Positions 1-8,010 of a stretch of DNA of 12,810 nt are shown here, in pieces; position 1 is the first letter of the stretch; each line of letters begins with the position of its first letter. This stretch comes from JBEEJZ01 sp046046915 (GTDB taxonomy: Bacteria > Pseudomonadota > Gammaproteobacteria > Burkholderiales > Burkholderiaceae_C): contig JBJOIT010000067.1 of the NCBI GenBank assembly GCA_046046915.1, positions 1 to 12,810 on the forward strand, read 5' to 3'. Under the pieces are notes generated by a model that was not told the DNA's origin, searched no databases, and worked only from the letters and a program-made list of their open reading frames with translations. The translations under genes and the position numbers were made by a program.

Positions 1-21
1 CGATGGGGGGAATTCCCGGGA

Positions 22-76
22 GTCAGGGGTTCACTTGTCTCCAACCCCTTCTGGTTGCGCAGAGCAGGTTCCTGAC
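22..76. other. Nested inverted repeats in left-edge non-coding DNA
   Basis: A perfect 7-bp inverted repeat AGGGGTT (25-31) / AACCCCT (43-49) with an 11-nt loop lies inside a wider one, GTCAGG (22-27) / CCTGAC (71-76). Such pairs can form RNA or DNA stem-loops, for example the end of an upstream transcript, but no run of T follows, so a standard intrinsic terminator is not supported. The upstream gene is outside the window. I found no credible coding sequence in 1-315; the open frames crossing it have no recognisable protein content. Confidence 0.35.
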
Positions 77-90
77 ACGGGGATTAGAAG

Positions 91-270
91 AGCGCATGTC
101 TGAGCGACAGCGAGTTTGCGCGGACCCCGGCTTGATCGAGCACCGCAGGATGCCCCGCTGCTGTGCAGCGGGGTCGCAGACGCTTGGGTCGCCTTTTCTT
201 TGGCTACTTTCTTTTGGCGAAGCAAAAGAAAGCAGCTCGCCCGCCGGGGCGAAAACCCGGCCTCCGCCCC
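91..270. repeat. Hairpin-rich intergenic repeat (comamonad-type)
   Basis: This non-coding block carries three successive stem-loops: CCCCGCTGC/GCAGCGGGG (153-161/165-173, 3-nt loop), GCTACTTTCTTTTG/CAAAAGAAAGCAGC (203-216/223-236, 6-nt loop, one mismatch) and GCCGGG/CCCGGC (243-248/256-261, 7-nt loop). From memory, blocks with this arrangement (CTTTCTTTTG-GCGAAG-CAAAAGAAAG followed by CGCCCGCCGGGGCG) recur between genes in Comamonadaceae. I cannot confirm the copy number from this window, which has only one copy. The block ends about 45 bp before the transporter start at 316 and so lies in its presumed promoter or leader region. The outer limits given are approximate. Confidence 0.55.
203..236. 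other. Strong stem-loop, 14-nt arms, loop GCGAAG
   Basis: The arms at 203-216 and 223-236 pair at 13 of 14 positions (one A opposite G) around the six-base loop GCGAAG. The inner ten pairs (CTTTCTTTTG/CAAAAGAAAG) are perfect. It is the most stable-looking hairpin of the left-edge repeat. Read on either strand it has a purine- or pyrimidine-rich arm but no clean trailing U tract, so calling it a terminator would be a guess; it could still slow or protect a transcript. Confidence 0.6.
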
Positions 271-315
271 CAAGCAGTGGAAAAAGCACCACAGCATCCG
301 TCGCACAATCCCCAC

Positions 316-1200
316 ATGCAAACACTAACCCGGCAGCAACTGATCCTGCTCCTCCTTCTCACACTCACCTGGGGCTTTAACTGGCCCATCATGAAATTGG
401 GCGTGAGTGACTTTCCGCCGCTCACCTTTCGGGCCATCTCAATGTGGCTGGGCCTGCCGGTGCTGGGTATCGCACTTTGGATCATGAAGGTGCCTTTTCG
501 AATCCCCCGGGCACATTGGCGTGAACTGTTCTGGCTCGCGCTGACCAATATGTTTGTTTGGCACGCCATGATCATCGTGGCGGTGAAGTCGCTGTCCAGC
601 GGACGCGCGGCCATACTGGGCTACACCATGCCAATTTTCTCGGCAGTGTTGGGGGCACTGTGGTTTGGCAACAAGCTCTTGCCGCGTGGCTGGGCGGGGG
701 TCAGTGCCGCCGGTCTAGGCGTGCTGCTGCTGCTCTGGCACGAGCTCACCCACCTGTCGGGACGCCCCTTGGCGGTGCTGATGGCGCTCACGGCCGCCGC
801 CACTTGGGCCGTGGGCACCCAGCTGCTACGCCGAACCACACTGACGGTGCCCACGCTCACCATCTCGTTCTGGATGACGGCCATGACCTGCGTGGTACTG
901 AGCGCACTGGCGCTGATGTTTGAAAACGCCCAGTGGAAGGCGCCCTCTGGCCCAACCTGGTTCACCATCGGCTACAACGCCGTGATGATTTTTGGCTTTG
1001 CACATGCGGCCTGGTTTTTTCTGGCGCGCAGCCTACCACCCGTGGCCTCGACCCTGAGCGTGATGTTCATTCCCGTTCTGGGGGTGTTCAGTGGTGCCTG
1101 GTACCTGGGCGAGGTGCTGAGCTGGCAGGACTGGACCGCCGTCATCCTGATGGTGGTCGCCATCGCATCAGTGCTGTTACCTGCGCGGTCTAGACCTTAA
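316..1200 (+). CDS. EamA/DMT-family transporter
   Basis: This encodes a 294-residue inner-membrane protein of the drug/metabolite transporter superfamily. Known members have ten transmembrane helices built from two EamA repeats and export or import small metabolites; the substrate cannot be read from sequence. Visible signs are the N-terminal hydrophobic run with the family-typical LTWGFNWPIMKLG, roughly ten hydrophobic segments along the whole length, and the second-repeat ending IPVLGVFSGAWYLGE followed by a last helix. I chose the ATG at 316 because the longer frame (from 163) translates the hairpin repeat into low-complexity Arg/Pro sequence. No clear Shine-Dalgarno precedes 316. The stop codon overlaps the stop of the opposing uracil-DNA glycosylase gene by four bases. 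It is not obviously a close paralogue of the second EamA gene in the window (3231-4238). Confidence 0.88.
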   Translation: MQTLTRQQLILLLLLTLTWGFNWPIMKLGVSDFPPLTFRAISMWLGLPVLGIALWIMKVPFRIPRAHWRELFWLALTNMFVWHAMIIVAVKSLSSGRAAILGYTMPIFSAVLGALWFGNKLLPRGWAGVSAAGLGVLLLLWHELTHLSGRPLAVLMALTAAATWAVGTQLLRRTTLTVPTLTISFWMTAMTCVVLSALALMFENAQWKAPSGPTWFTIGYNAVMIFGFAHAAWFFLARSLPPVASTLSVMFIPVLGVFSGAWYLGEVLSWQDWTAVILMVVAIASVLLPARSRP

Positions 1201-2030
1201 ACGCCCATGGTGTCCATGGCCAGGCACAAGTCGGCCCAGGCCTTGGCCTTGTCGGGCAGGTTGCGCAGCAGGTAGGCGGGGTGGTAAGTCACGACCACGG
1301 GCACGCCGTGGTACTGGTGCAGACGCCCGCGCAAGCGGCCGATGGGCTCGGTGGTCTGCAGCAGGGACTGCACCGCAAAACGCCCCATGGCCAGAATGAT
1401 CTTCGGTTGCAGCAGCTCAATCTGTCTTTGCAGATACGGTGCGCACTGGGCCACCTCACTCGGATCAGGGTTGCGGTTGGACGGTGGGCGGCACTTGAGC
1501 ACATTGGTGATAAAAACCTGGTGCTGTCGGTTCAGGCCCATGGCCTTGAGCATGTTGTCCAGCAACTGGCCGGACGGTCCCACAAAGGGCTCGCCCATCA
1601 GGTCCTCCTGCTCGCCAGGCGCCTCGCCCACAATCAGCCAGTCCGCCTGCGGCGCCACCTCGGGTCCTGTCGGCACCTGGCCCACACCAAACACGGTGTG
1701 GGTACGGCTCTCGCACAGCTTGCAGGCGCGGCACTCTGCCACCGCCTGCTGCAATGCCGGCCATCCCATTTGCCCGACGGCCCCGGGGGTACTGCGCACC
1801 ACAGGCTGAGCCGATGCGGGTGCCAGAGTTACCCTGGGCAAGGTTGGCGCCACATGAACAGGCACGGACTGGGGCTCTGACCTGGCAGGCAGGGACACGG
1901 GTGTCTGCACCGCCACAGGCGCCATGGCCATTGCCGGCTCAGGAACTGCATCAGGCCACCAGAGCTTGATGCCCATCTCCTCCAGCATGGCACGCTGGCG
2001 GGTGTCGAGTTGCAAACTGGGTGCGCTCAT
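1197..2030 (-). CDS. Family 4 uracil-DNA glycosylase (4Fe-4S)
   Basis: This encodes a 277-residue base-excision repair enzyme that removes uracil from DNA. The catalytic domain spans about residues 95-277. Four cysteines at 103, 106, 180 and 196 have the spacing expected for the iron-sulfur ligands of this family. GEAPG (135-139) is the uracil-pocket motif, GEPFVGPSG follows, and HPAYLLR (250-256) is the second active-site motif. Residues 1-90 form an extra N-terminal part: a short segment RQRAMLEEMGIKLWW and then a Pro/Ala/Val-rich, probably flexible linker. Thermophilic family members lack such an extension; I recall similar N-termini in related bacteria, where the protein is often labelled a phage SPO1 DNA-polymerase-related protein. 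The ATG shares ATGA with the rimI stop, which supports this start and translational coupling. It is the last gene of the four-gene minus-strand operon. Confidence 0.92.
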   Translation of the reverse strand: MSAPSLQLDTRQRAMLEEMGIKLWWPDAVPEPAMAMAPVAVQTPVSLPARSEPQSVPVHVAPTLPRVTLAPASAQPVVRSTPGAVGQMGWPALQQAVAECRACKLCESRTHTVFGVGQVPTGPEVAPQADWLIVGEAPGEQEDLMGEPFVGPSGQLLDNMLKAMGLNRQHQVFITNVLKCRPPSNRNPDPSEVAQCAPYLQRQIELLQPKIILAMGRFAVQSLLQTTEPIGRLRGRLHQYHGVPVVVTYHPAYLLRNLPDKAKAWADLCLAMDTMGV

Positions 2031-2497
2031 AACTTCAAGCTCATGACCACCGCGTCTTCCCGTTGTTGTGGTGTGTCAGGGTAGTAGTTCTTGCGCTCGC
2101 CCACCCGGTGGTAACCATGGGTTTGGTACACATGCAAGGCACGCAGATTGCTCTTGCGCACCTCCAGCCACAACCACTGCGCACCCTGACCACGAGACCA
2201 CACGGCCAGCGCGTCAAGCATGACGCGCGCCCAGCCCTGATGCTGATGCGCCGGCGCCACCGTGATGTTGAGCAGATGCACCTCGTCCACGCCCTTCATG
2301 GCCACAAAGTAGCCCAACAGCGTGTCGTCTCCCAGCAGCATTTGGGCCTGATAACCGGACGTGAACGCATCCAGAAAATTGGCCCGGCTCCAGGGGTGTG
2401 CATAGGCACCCTGCTCCACCGCGATCACCGCATCCAGGTGCTGAACCTGCATGGGCTCAAAACGTGCCTCCGGGCTGACATCCTTGGAGAGGGTCAT
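2027..2497 (-). CDS. rimI: Ribosomal protein alanine N-acetyltransferase RimI
   Basis: This encodes a 156-residue GNAT-fold enzyme. RimI of enterobacteria acetylates the N-terminal alanine of ribosomal protein S18 using acetyl-CoA. The acetyl-CoA loop is Q85-H-Q-G88-W-A90 (Q-x-x-G-x-A) after the strand LLNITVAPAH. Downstream, LEVRKSN (111-117) holds the expected catalytic glutamate (E112) and HVYQTHGY (122-129) the catalytic tyrosine region (Y124). KNYYP (136-140) is a RimI hallmark that separates it from generic GNATs. It overlaps tsaB upstream and the glycosylase gene downstream by ATGA at both ends. A good Shine-Dalgarno AGGGG sits 8 bases before the start. The tsaB-rimI pairing is common in bacteria and supports the specific name. 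The N-terminal 12 residues are not obviously conserved. Confidence 0.92.
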   Translation of the reverse strand: MTLSKDVSPEARFEPMQVQHLDAVIAVEQGAYAHPWSRANFLDAFTSGYQAQMLLGDDTLLGYFVAMKGVDEVHLLNITVAPAHQHQGWARVMLDALAVWSRGQGAQWLWLEVRKSNLRALHVYQTHGYHRVGERKNYYPDTPQQREDAVVMSLKL

Positions 2498-3234
2498 CCT
2501 CGCTGCCCCTGCGCCGCTTTCAGGTCGGCCCGCTCCTGGGTGGTCTGGGCCACTTTGTCGCGCACGTACAGCGGCAAGGCCAGGTCGGGGGGCACGGCCT
2601 GCCCCGCCGCCAACAAGGCTGGCGCCAGTCGCAAGAGGGCAGCGGCCGTGGGCAACACCGTCACCCGTGGCGCCGCCTGATCGGGCAGGCGCTCGCCGTA
2701 TTCGGCAAACACATTGCCGGCCAGCAGTGCCCCAGCCGGAATCACCACCTGTTCGGGCTTGGACAGCAGGGCCTCACCCATTGCCTGCCAAACCACATCG
2801 GCACCGACTGCTCCCGCCAGGCACTGGTAGTGGGCGCAATACAGCTCGTCCATACGGGCGTCCAGCATGGCCAGCACCTGCAAGGGCATACCCGCGGTAG
2901 CCAGCCCGTGGAACTGCACGCGGGCTTCCTCGGCCACCGCCAGCAGCGTATCGACCGGCAGCACGGGCAGATCAGCCCCAAAGGCCAGGCCTTGCGCCAC
3001 AGAGCAGGCGGTGCGCAGGCCTGTAAAAGAACCCGGCCCGCGCCCAAACACGATGGCATCGAGCTGCGACCAGGCCAGCCCTGCCTGCGCCATCAAACGC
3101 TGCATCGCTGGAATCAGCGTGGCCGAGGCCTGCGCAGCGCCCGGGCCGCTGTGCTGCAAAACAGCGGCGCTGCCCTTGCAGACAAGCGCCACAGACAAGG
3201 TGTCGGTGCTGGTGTCCAGCGCAATCAGGTTCAT
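2494..3234 (-). CDS. tsaB: tRNA t6A biosynthesis protein TsaB
   Basis: This encodes a 246-residue ASKHA-fold protein. TsaB partners TsaD and TsaE in transferring the threonylcarbamoyl group to A37 of ANN-decoding tRNAs. TsaB itself is the inactive scaffold paralogue of TsaD. The N-terminus MNLIALDTST is the typical first strand and phosphate loop, and GRGPGSFTGLR (64-74) is the family signature. The C-terminal half (about 110-246) is the variable TsaB domain, ending in PLYVRDKVAQTT, which is also typical. A Shine-Dalgarno GGAG lies 8 bases before the ATG. The start overlaps the stop of the upstream transporter gene, and the stop overlaps the rimI start (ATGA both times). The substrate-making enzyme of the same pathway, Sua5, is encoded 3.7 kb away at 6973-7998; tsaD and tsaE are not in the window. 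Confidence 0.94.
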   Translation of the reverse strand: MNLIALDTSTDTLSVALVCKGSAAVLQHSGPGAAQASATLIPAMQRLMAQAGLAWSQLDAIVFGRGPGSFTGLRTACSVAQGLAFGADLPVLPVDTLLAVAEEARVQFHGLATAGMPLQVLAMLDARMDELYCAHYQCLAGAVGADVVWQAMGEALLSKPEQVVIPAGALLAGNVFAEYGERLPDQAAPRVTVLPTAAALLRLAPALLAAGQAVPPDLALPLYVRDKVAQTTQERADLKAAQGQRG

Positions 3235-4238
3235 GTCGAAGGCTCCGTGGCCATGCCAGGCTGCGGACGTGGGCGAGCAGCACGCACGCCAAACAAGATG
3301 CCCACCGTCACCAATGCAAGTCCCGCGGCAAGGTTCCAGTGCAAGGGCTCACCCAGAAACACCACCGCGCCCAGCGCCGACAAACCCGGCACCAGGGCGG
3401 TGATCATGGTGGAGCGCACGGGTCCAAAGTGCTGAATCATGCGTGTGAAAGTGATGCCCGAAATCACCACCGAGCCTATGCCCTGAAACACCATGTGAAA
3501 CAGCACCTCGCGTAGCGGCGCAGCGAAAAATTGGCCCGGAACCCACTGCAGCAATAACAAGCCACCGTACACCGGAACAAAGGTAAAAAAGGCAAAGGCC
3601 GTGATGGCGATCGTGGCGCGCACGGCATCCAGAGCATAGTGGCGGGCCGTCACGCTGTAAGCCGCCCAGCACATGGCCGCACTCATGAACAACAGGTCGC
3701 CCTTCCAAACGGTGCCGCCATCAAAGGCGCGCAGCAAACTGGCGCCACCCACCAGCAAATCACCGCCCACAATGCACAGCAGCCCCATGGCGCGGGTCGG
3801 GGTGATGCGGTCCCCCAGCAGCAAGGCCGCCAGCAGGGTAGTCCACAAGGGCAAGCTGCCGGGCATCAGCACCGAGGCGTGCGCTGCTGGCGCAAGGACA
3901 AAACCACTGTAGGCCAGCATGGCATAAACCAGACCGCCAAAAAAGCCAGCCGTGGCAGTGACCCGTAGGGACAAAGGAGAGAATCCAAAAAACGAGGCTT
4001 GGGCGCTGGGTGCGGGTTTGACCCGGTCCCGTCGGGTGAGCCACCAACCCCAGGGCAGCAACACCAGGCCTGCGCCCAAAATGCGGCACAGGGCAATGTC
4101 AAAGGGCGACAAGCTGCCACCACGGGCGGGGTCGCTGGTGGCGCGTGCAATGACGATGAATGAAGTCCAGATGACGACGGTGACAAAGGCTGACAACAGC
4201 CCGACCGCGCGCGGGGACAGGCCCTTGAGACGATGCAT
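3231..4238 (-). CDS. EamA/DMT-family transporter, first gene of tsaB operon
   Basis: This encodes a 335-residue integral membrane protein with about ten hydrophobic helices in two EamA repeats. The first begins with AFVTVVIWTSFIVIARA. The second ends with ITALVPGLSALGAVVFLGEP and one more helix, leaving a charged, Pro-rich tail. The substrate is unknown. I placed the start at 4238 (MHRLKGLSPRAVG) because it puts a short basic leader before the first helix and leaves 46 bases to dacB. An in-frame ATG at 4286-4284 (MTDYEVGW) would add 16 residues and would share the bases CATG with the dacB start; longer frames run antisense through dacB and are unlikely. Its stop overlaps the tsaB start by ATGA, so it is probably co-transcribed with tsaB, rimI and the glycosylase gene. 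No functional link to them is evident. Confidence 0.87.
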   Translation of the reverse strand: MHRLKGLSPRAVGLLSAFVTVVIWTSFIVIARATSDPARGGSLSPFDIALCRILGAGLVLLPWGWWLTRRDRVKPAPSAQASFFGFSPLSLRVTATAGFFGGLVYAMLAYSGFVLAPAAHASVLMPGSLPLWTTLLAALLLGDRITPTRAMGLLCIVGGDLLVGGASLLRAFDGGTVWKGDLLFMSAAMCWAAYSVTARHYALDAVRATIAITAFAFFTFVPVYGGLLLLQWVPGQFFAAPLREVLFHMVFQGIGSVVISGITFTRMIQHFGPVRSTMITALVPGLSALGAVVFLGEPLHWNLAAGLALVTVGILFGVRAARPRPQPGMATEPST

Positions 4239-4284
4239 CGGCAGATTATCGGCGCATGCCTGCCAGCCAACTTCATAATCTGTC
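4239..4284. promoter_or_regulatory. 46-bp divergent intergenic region
   Basis: If the transporter starts at 4238 and dacB at 4285, these 46 bases must hold at least part of both promoters, or the promoters lie inside the opposing genes. A -10-like CATAAT occurs at 4274-4279 on the + strand, only 5 bases from the dacB ATG, and GATAAT occurs on the - strand at 4251-4246. Neither has a convincing -35 partner, and neither start codon has a clear Shine-Dalgarno. The region is listed for its position, not for strong motifs. Confidence 0.3.
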
Positions 4285-5775
4285 ATGGCTCTTCTGCTCT
4301 CTCGCCGTCGATCGCTGGCTCTGGTGGCCCTGATGTCCCTCTTGACTATGGGATCAGCAAGGGCGCAAGCCCAGTCCCCTCCACCACTGCCGCCCTCGGT
4401 GATGATGGCTTTGGCGCAAGCCAAGGTACCTGCCGATGCCGTGAGCCTGCTGGTGGTGGGTACCGAAGCCAAGCGCAGCCCGCTGCTCAGCCACCGTGCC
4501 GCCCAGCCGATGAACCCAGCCTCGGTCATGAAGCTGGTCACCACTTACGCGGGCCTGGATTTGTTGGGGCCGGCCTACAGCTGGCGCACACCGGTGCTGC
4601 TCAAGGGCACGGTGCGTGACGGCACCTTGCTGGGCGACCTGCACTTACGCGGGCAGGGCGACCCCAAGCTGGTCACCGAACGCCTGTGGCTGCTGCTGCG
4701 CCGCGTGCAGGCCATGGGCGTGCAGCGCATCAGCGGCGACATCGTGCTGGATCGCAGCGCCTTTGAGCTGGGCGCCACCGACCCGGGCGCTTTTGATGGT
4801 GAGCCACTCAAACCCTACAACGCCAGTGCCGACGCCCTGCTCATCAACTACAAATCGTTGGTGATGACCTTTGTGCCTGATCCGGCTCAGGGCGTGGCGC
4901 GTATCGCCTACGAGCCCTTTCTGGCTGGTGTCCAGTTTCCCGCCAGCGTGCCGCTCAGCCTGGCAACAACCACCGCCGCCAGCCCTGGCTTGTGTCCGGA
5001 TTACCGCAGCCAGCTCAAGGCCGATTTCTCCAACCCCACAGGCATCGTCTTTACCGGCAGCTACCCGGCCGCCTGCGGCGAGCGCATGTGGCCGGTGGCC
5101 TATGCCGACCCCGCGAGCTTTGCCGGGCGTGCGGTGCTTGGCATGTGGCAAGACATGGGCGGGCGGCTCGACGGACGGGTGCGTGACGGTGCCTGGCCAA
5201 GCGATGGCACCGGTAGCGGTTCACAGGAGGCGAGTTTCGAGCTCAGCTCCCCCCCGTTGGCCGAGGTCATCCGGGACATCAACAAGTACAGCAACAACGT
5301 GATGGCCCAGCAACTCTTCTTGACCCTGGGACAAACCCCAGGCACCAGCCTCAGCACCAGTGCCAGCGCAGACGGCGCTCGGACAAGGCTGGCCTCGTGG
5401 TGGCGTGAGCGCATGGGCGACGCGCCTCTGCCCACACTGGACAACGGCTCCGGCCTGTCCCGCCTGTCCCGCATCAGCGCCAACAGCCTGGCGCGACTGC
5501 TGCAGGTGGCCTATGCCTCGCCCACCATGCCTGAGCTGATGTCGTCCCTGCCGCTGGCCGGCGTAGATGGCACGCTCAAACGTAGCCAGGTCGGGCCCCA
5601 AGGGGCGGCACACCTCAAAACGGGAAGTTTGCGTGATGTGGCGGCATCGGCAGGTTATGTTTTGAGTGCCAGCGGTGAGCGTTATGTTTTGGTGGCTATG
5701 ATCAATCACCCTAACGCCAGTATGGCCAAACCTGCCATCGACGCACTGACCCGTTGGGTGATACGAGAACACTAA
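4285..5775 (+). CDS. dacB: D-alanyl-D-alanine carboxypeptidase/endopeptidase PBP4
   Basis: This encodes a 496-residue class C penicillin-binding protein. It is a periplasmic serine enzyme that trims the terminal D-Ala of peptidoglycan stem peptides and cleaves D-Ala-mDAP cross-links. A signal peptide is clear: basic SRRRS, a hydrophobic stretch, then SARA with likely cleavage after A27. The three active-site motifs are SVMK (80-83, nucleophile S80, base K83), SNN (336-338) and KTG (445-447). The long insert between motifs 1 and 2 (about residues 105-320) is what marks PBP4/DacB rather than PBP5. The length is close to that of E. coli DacB (477). The stop is 4 bases before a diguanylate cyclase gene, so the two are probably co-transcribed. 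All catalytic residues are present, so an active enzyme is expected. The family is reasonably sure; the balance between carboxypeptidase and endopeptidase activity is not. Confidence 0.93.
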   Translation: MALLLSRRRSLALVALMSLLTMGSARAQAQSPPPLPPSVMMALAQAKVPADAVSLLVVGTEAKRSPLLSHRAAQPMNPASVMKLVTTYAGLDLLGPAYSWRTPVLLKGTVRDGTLLGDLHLRGQGDPKLVTERLWLLLRRVQAMGVQRISGDIVLDRSAFELGATDPGAFDGEPLKPYNASADALLINYKSLVMTFVPDPAQGVARIAYEPFLAGVQFPASVPLSLATTTAASPGLCPDYRSQLKADFSNPTGIVFTGSYPAACGERMWPVAYADPASFAGRAVLGMWQDMGGRLDGRVRDGAWPSDGTGSGSQEASFELSSPPLAEVIRDINKYSNNVMAQQLFLTLGQTPGTSLSTSASADGARTRLASWWRERMGDAPLPTLDNGSGLSRLSRISANSLARLLQVAYASPTMPELMSSLPLAGVDGTLKRSQVGPQGAAHLKTGSLRDVAASAGYVLSASGERYVLVAMINHPNASMAKPAIDALTRWVIREH

Positions 5776-5779
5776 ACCC

Positions 5780-6972
<1,193 letters not shown>

Positions 6973-6976
<4 letters not shown>

Positions 6977-7998
6977 GCCGCCGCGCGCTGCAGGCGGTCA
7001 CGCACACCATCCCACGCTGGGTGATCGGGTGGCGTCTCCACCCAGAGGAGCTTGAGCCCTTGCGCATCGAGTTCGCGCAAATCTGCAAACAGCGCCTGTG
7101 CGGCAGCGGTAGGGTCGGCCGGCATGCGCTTGAGCACATATGGCGGAGATTGAAGCTGGGATAGCGGCCCCAAGGAACTGCGGGCATACACCCCGATCTG
7201 CGGCACGGCGGCAGAGCCGGCGCCCAAGACATCAAGGGCAGTGCGCAGCGCCCGAGCATCCATGAGGCGAACCTTGGCACGGGGCGCGTAGTGCGATGCC
7301 AGAGTGCCCGATGCCCGGGGGCCAGGCTCGGTATGCGCCGGCACTTCATCCTTGAGCAGCACAGACTGACCGCAGGCACGTTGCACTTCGTCGCGGGTCA
7401 GCACGCCCGGGCGCAACAACACCGGCACACCGCGGGTGCAGTCGATGATGGTGGATTCGATGCCCACCGGGCAGGCGCCCCCATCCAGAATCAACAAATC
7501 ATCGCCAAACTCGCCTTGGACATGCGCTGCCGTCGTCGGGCTGACCCGGCCAAACTGGTTAGCACTGGGCGCTGCCAGGCCCCAGACTGGGCTCTCAACG
7601 CCAGTGCACAAGCGGCGCAGCAGGGCCAGAGCGACCGGGTGTGAAGGGCAGCGAAGGCCAATTGAGTCTTGGCCACCCGCCGAAGCCGCCGCTACCCCAT
7701 GGCGGCGGGGAAGGATCAGCGTCAGCGGGCCGGGCCAGAAGGCCGTCATCAAACGCTGGGCAAAGTCGGGCACCGCCGCCGCAAAATGTGCCACCGCAGC
7801 GGGTTCAGCCACATGCACGATGAGTGGGTGGTCACTGGGCCGGCCCTTGGCCGCAAAAATGCGCGCCACCGCATCGGCTCGACTTGCATCAGCGGCCAAT
7901 CCATAGACGGTTTCGGTGGGCAAGCCCACCAGACCGCCCGCCCGGATCGCTTGGGCCGCTTGCTCGACCGCAGCCGCGTCAAAACCGTCAAGAATCAT
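6973..7998 (-). CDS. L-threonylcarbamoyladenylate synthase, Sua5 type
   Basis: This encodes a 341-residue cytosolic enzyme that makes threonylcarbamoyl-AMP from threonine, bicarbonate and ATP, the first step of tRNA t6A37 synthesis. The catalytic YrdC domain fills about residues 5-205, with PTETVYGLA (27-35), KGRPSDHPL (51-59), FWPGPLTLIL, APSANQFGRVSPTT and GIESTIID. The linker ends in the conserved SHYAP, and a C-terminal Sua5 domain (about 235-341) follows. That makes this the two-domain Sua5 form and not the short TsaC form. It starts 12 bases after the purK stop, with GAGG 10 bases before the ATG, partly inside that stop, so it is the third gene of the purE-purK operon. The product acts with TsaB (2494-3234) and with TsaD and TsaE, which are outside the window. 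Confidence 0.93.
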
Positions 7999-8010
7999 CG
8001 AACAGACGCC

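Noticed and set aside
163..315. Upstream extension of the first EamA transporter
   Set aside because: The 51 extra residues come from the repeat hairpins; the family N-terminus begins at the ATG at 316.
3..380. Open frame across the left-edge region on the + strand
   Set aside because: It translates the hairpin repeat and runs into the transporter in another frame; low-complexity Pro/Ser content and no recognisable domain.
1281..1880. 199-codon + strand frame opposite the glycosylase gene
   Set aside because: It is antisense to a gene with clear motifs; composition is typical of a high-GC shadow frame.
4239..4544. Upstream extension of the second EamA transporter on the - strand
   Set aside because: Beyond 4286 it is antisense to the dacB signal peptide and lacks membrane-transporter features.
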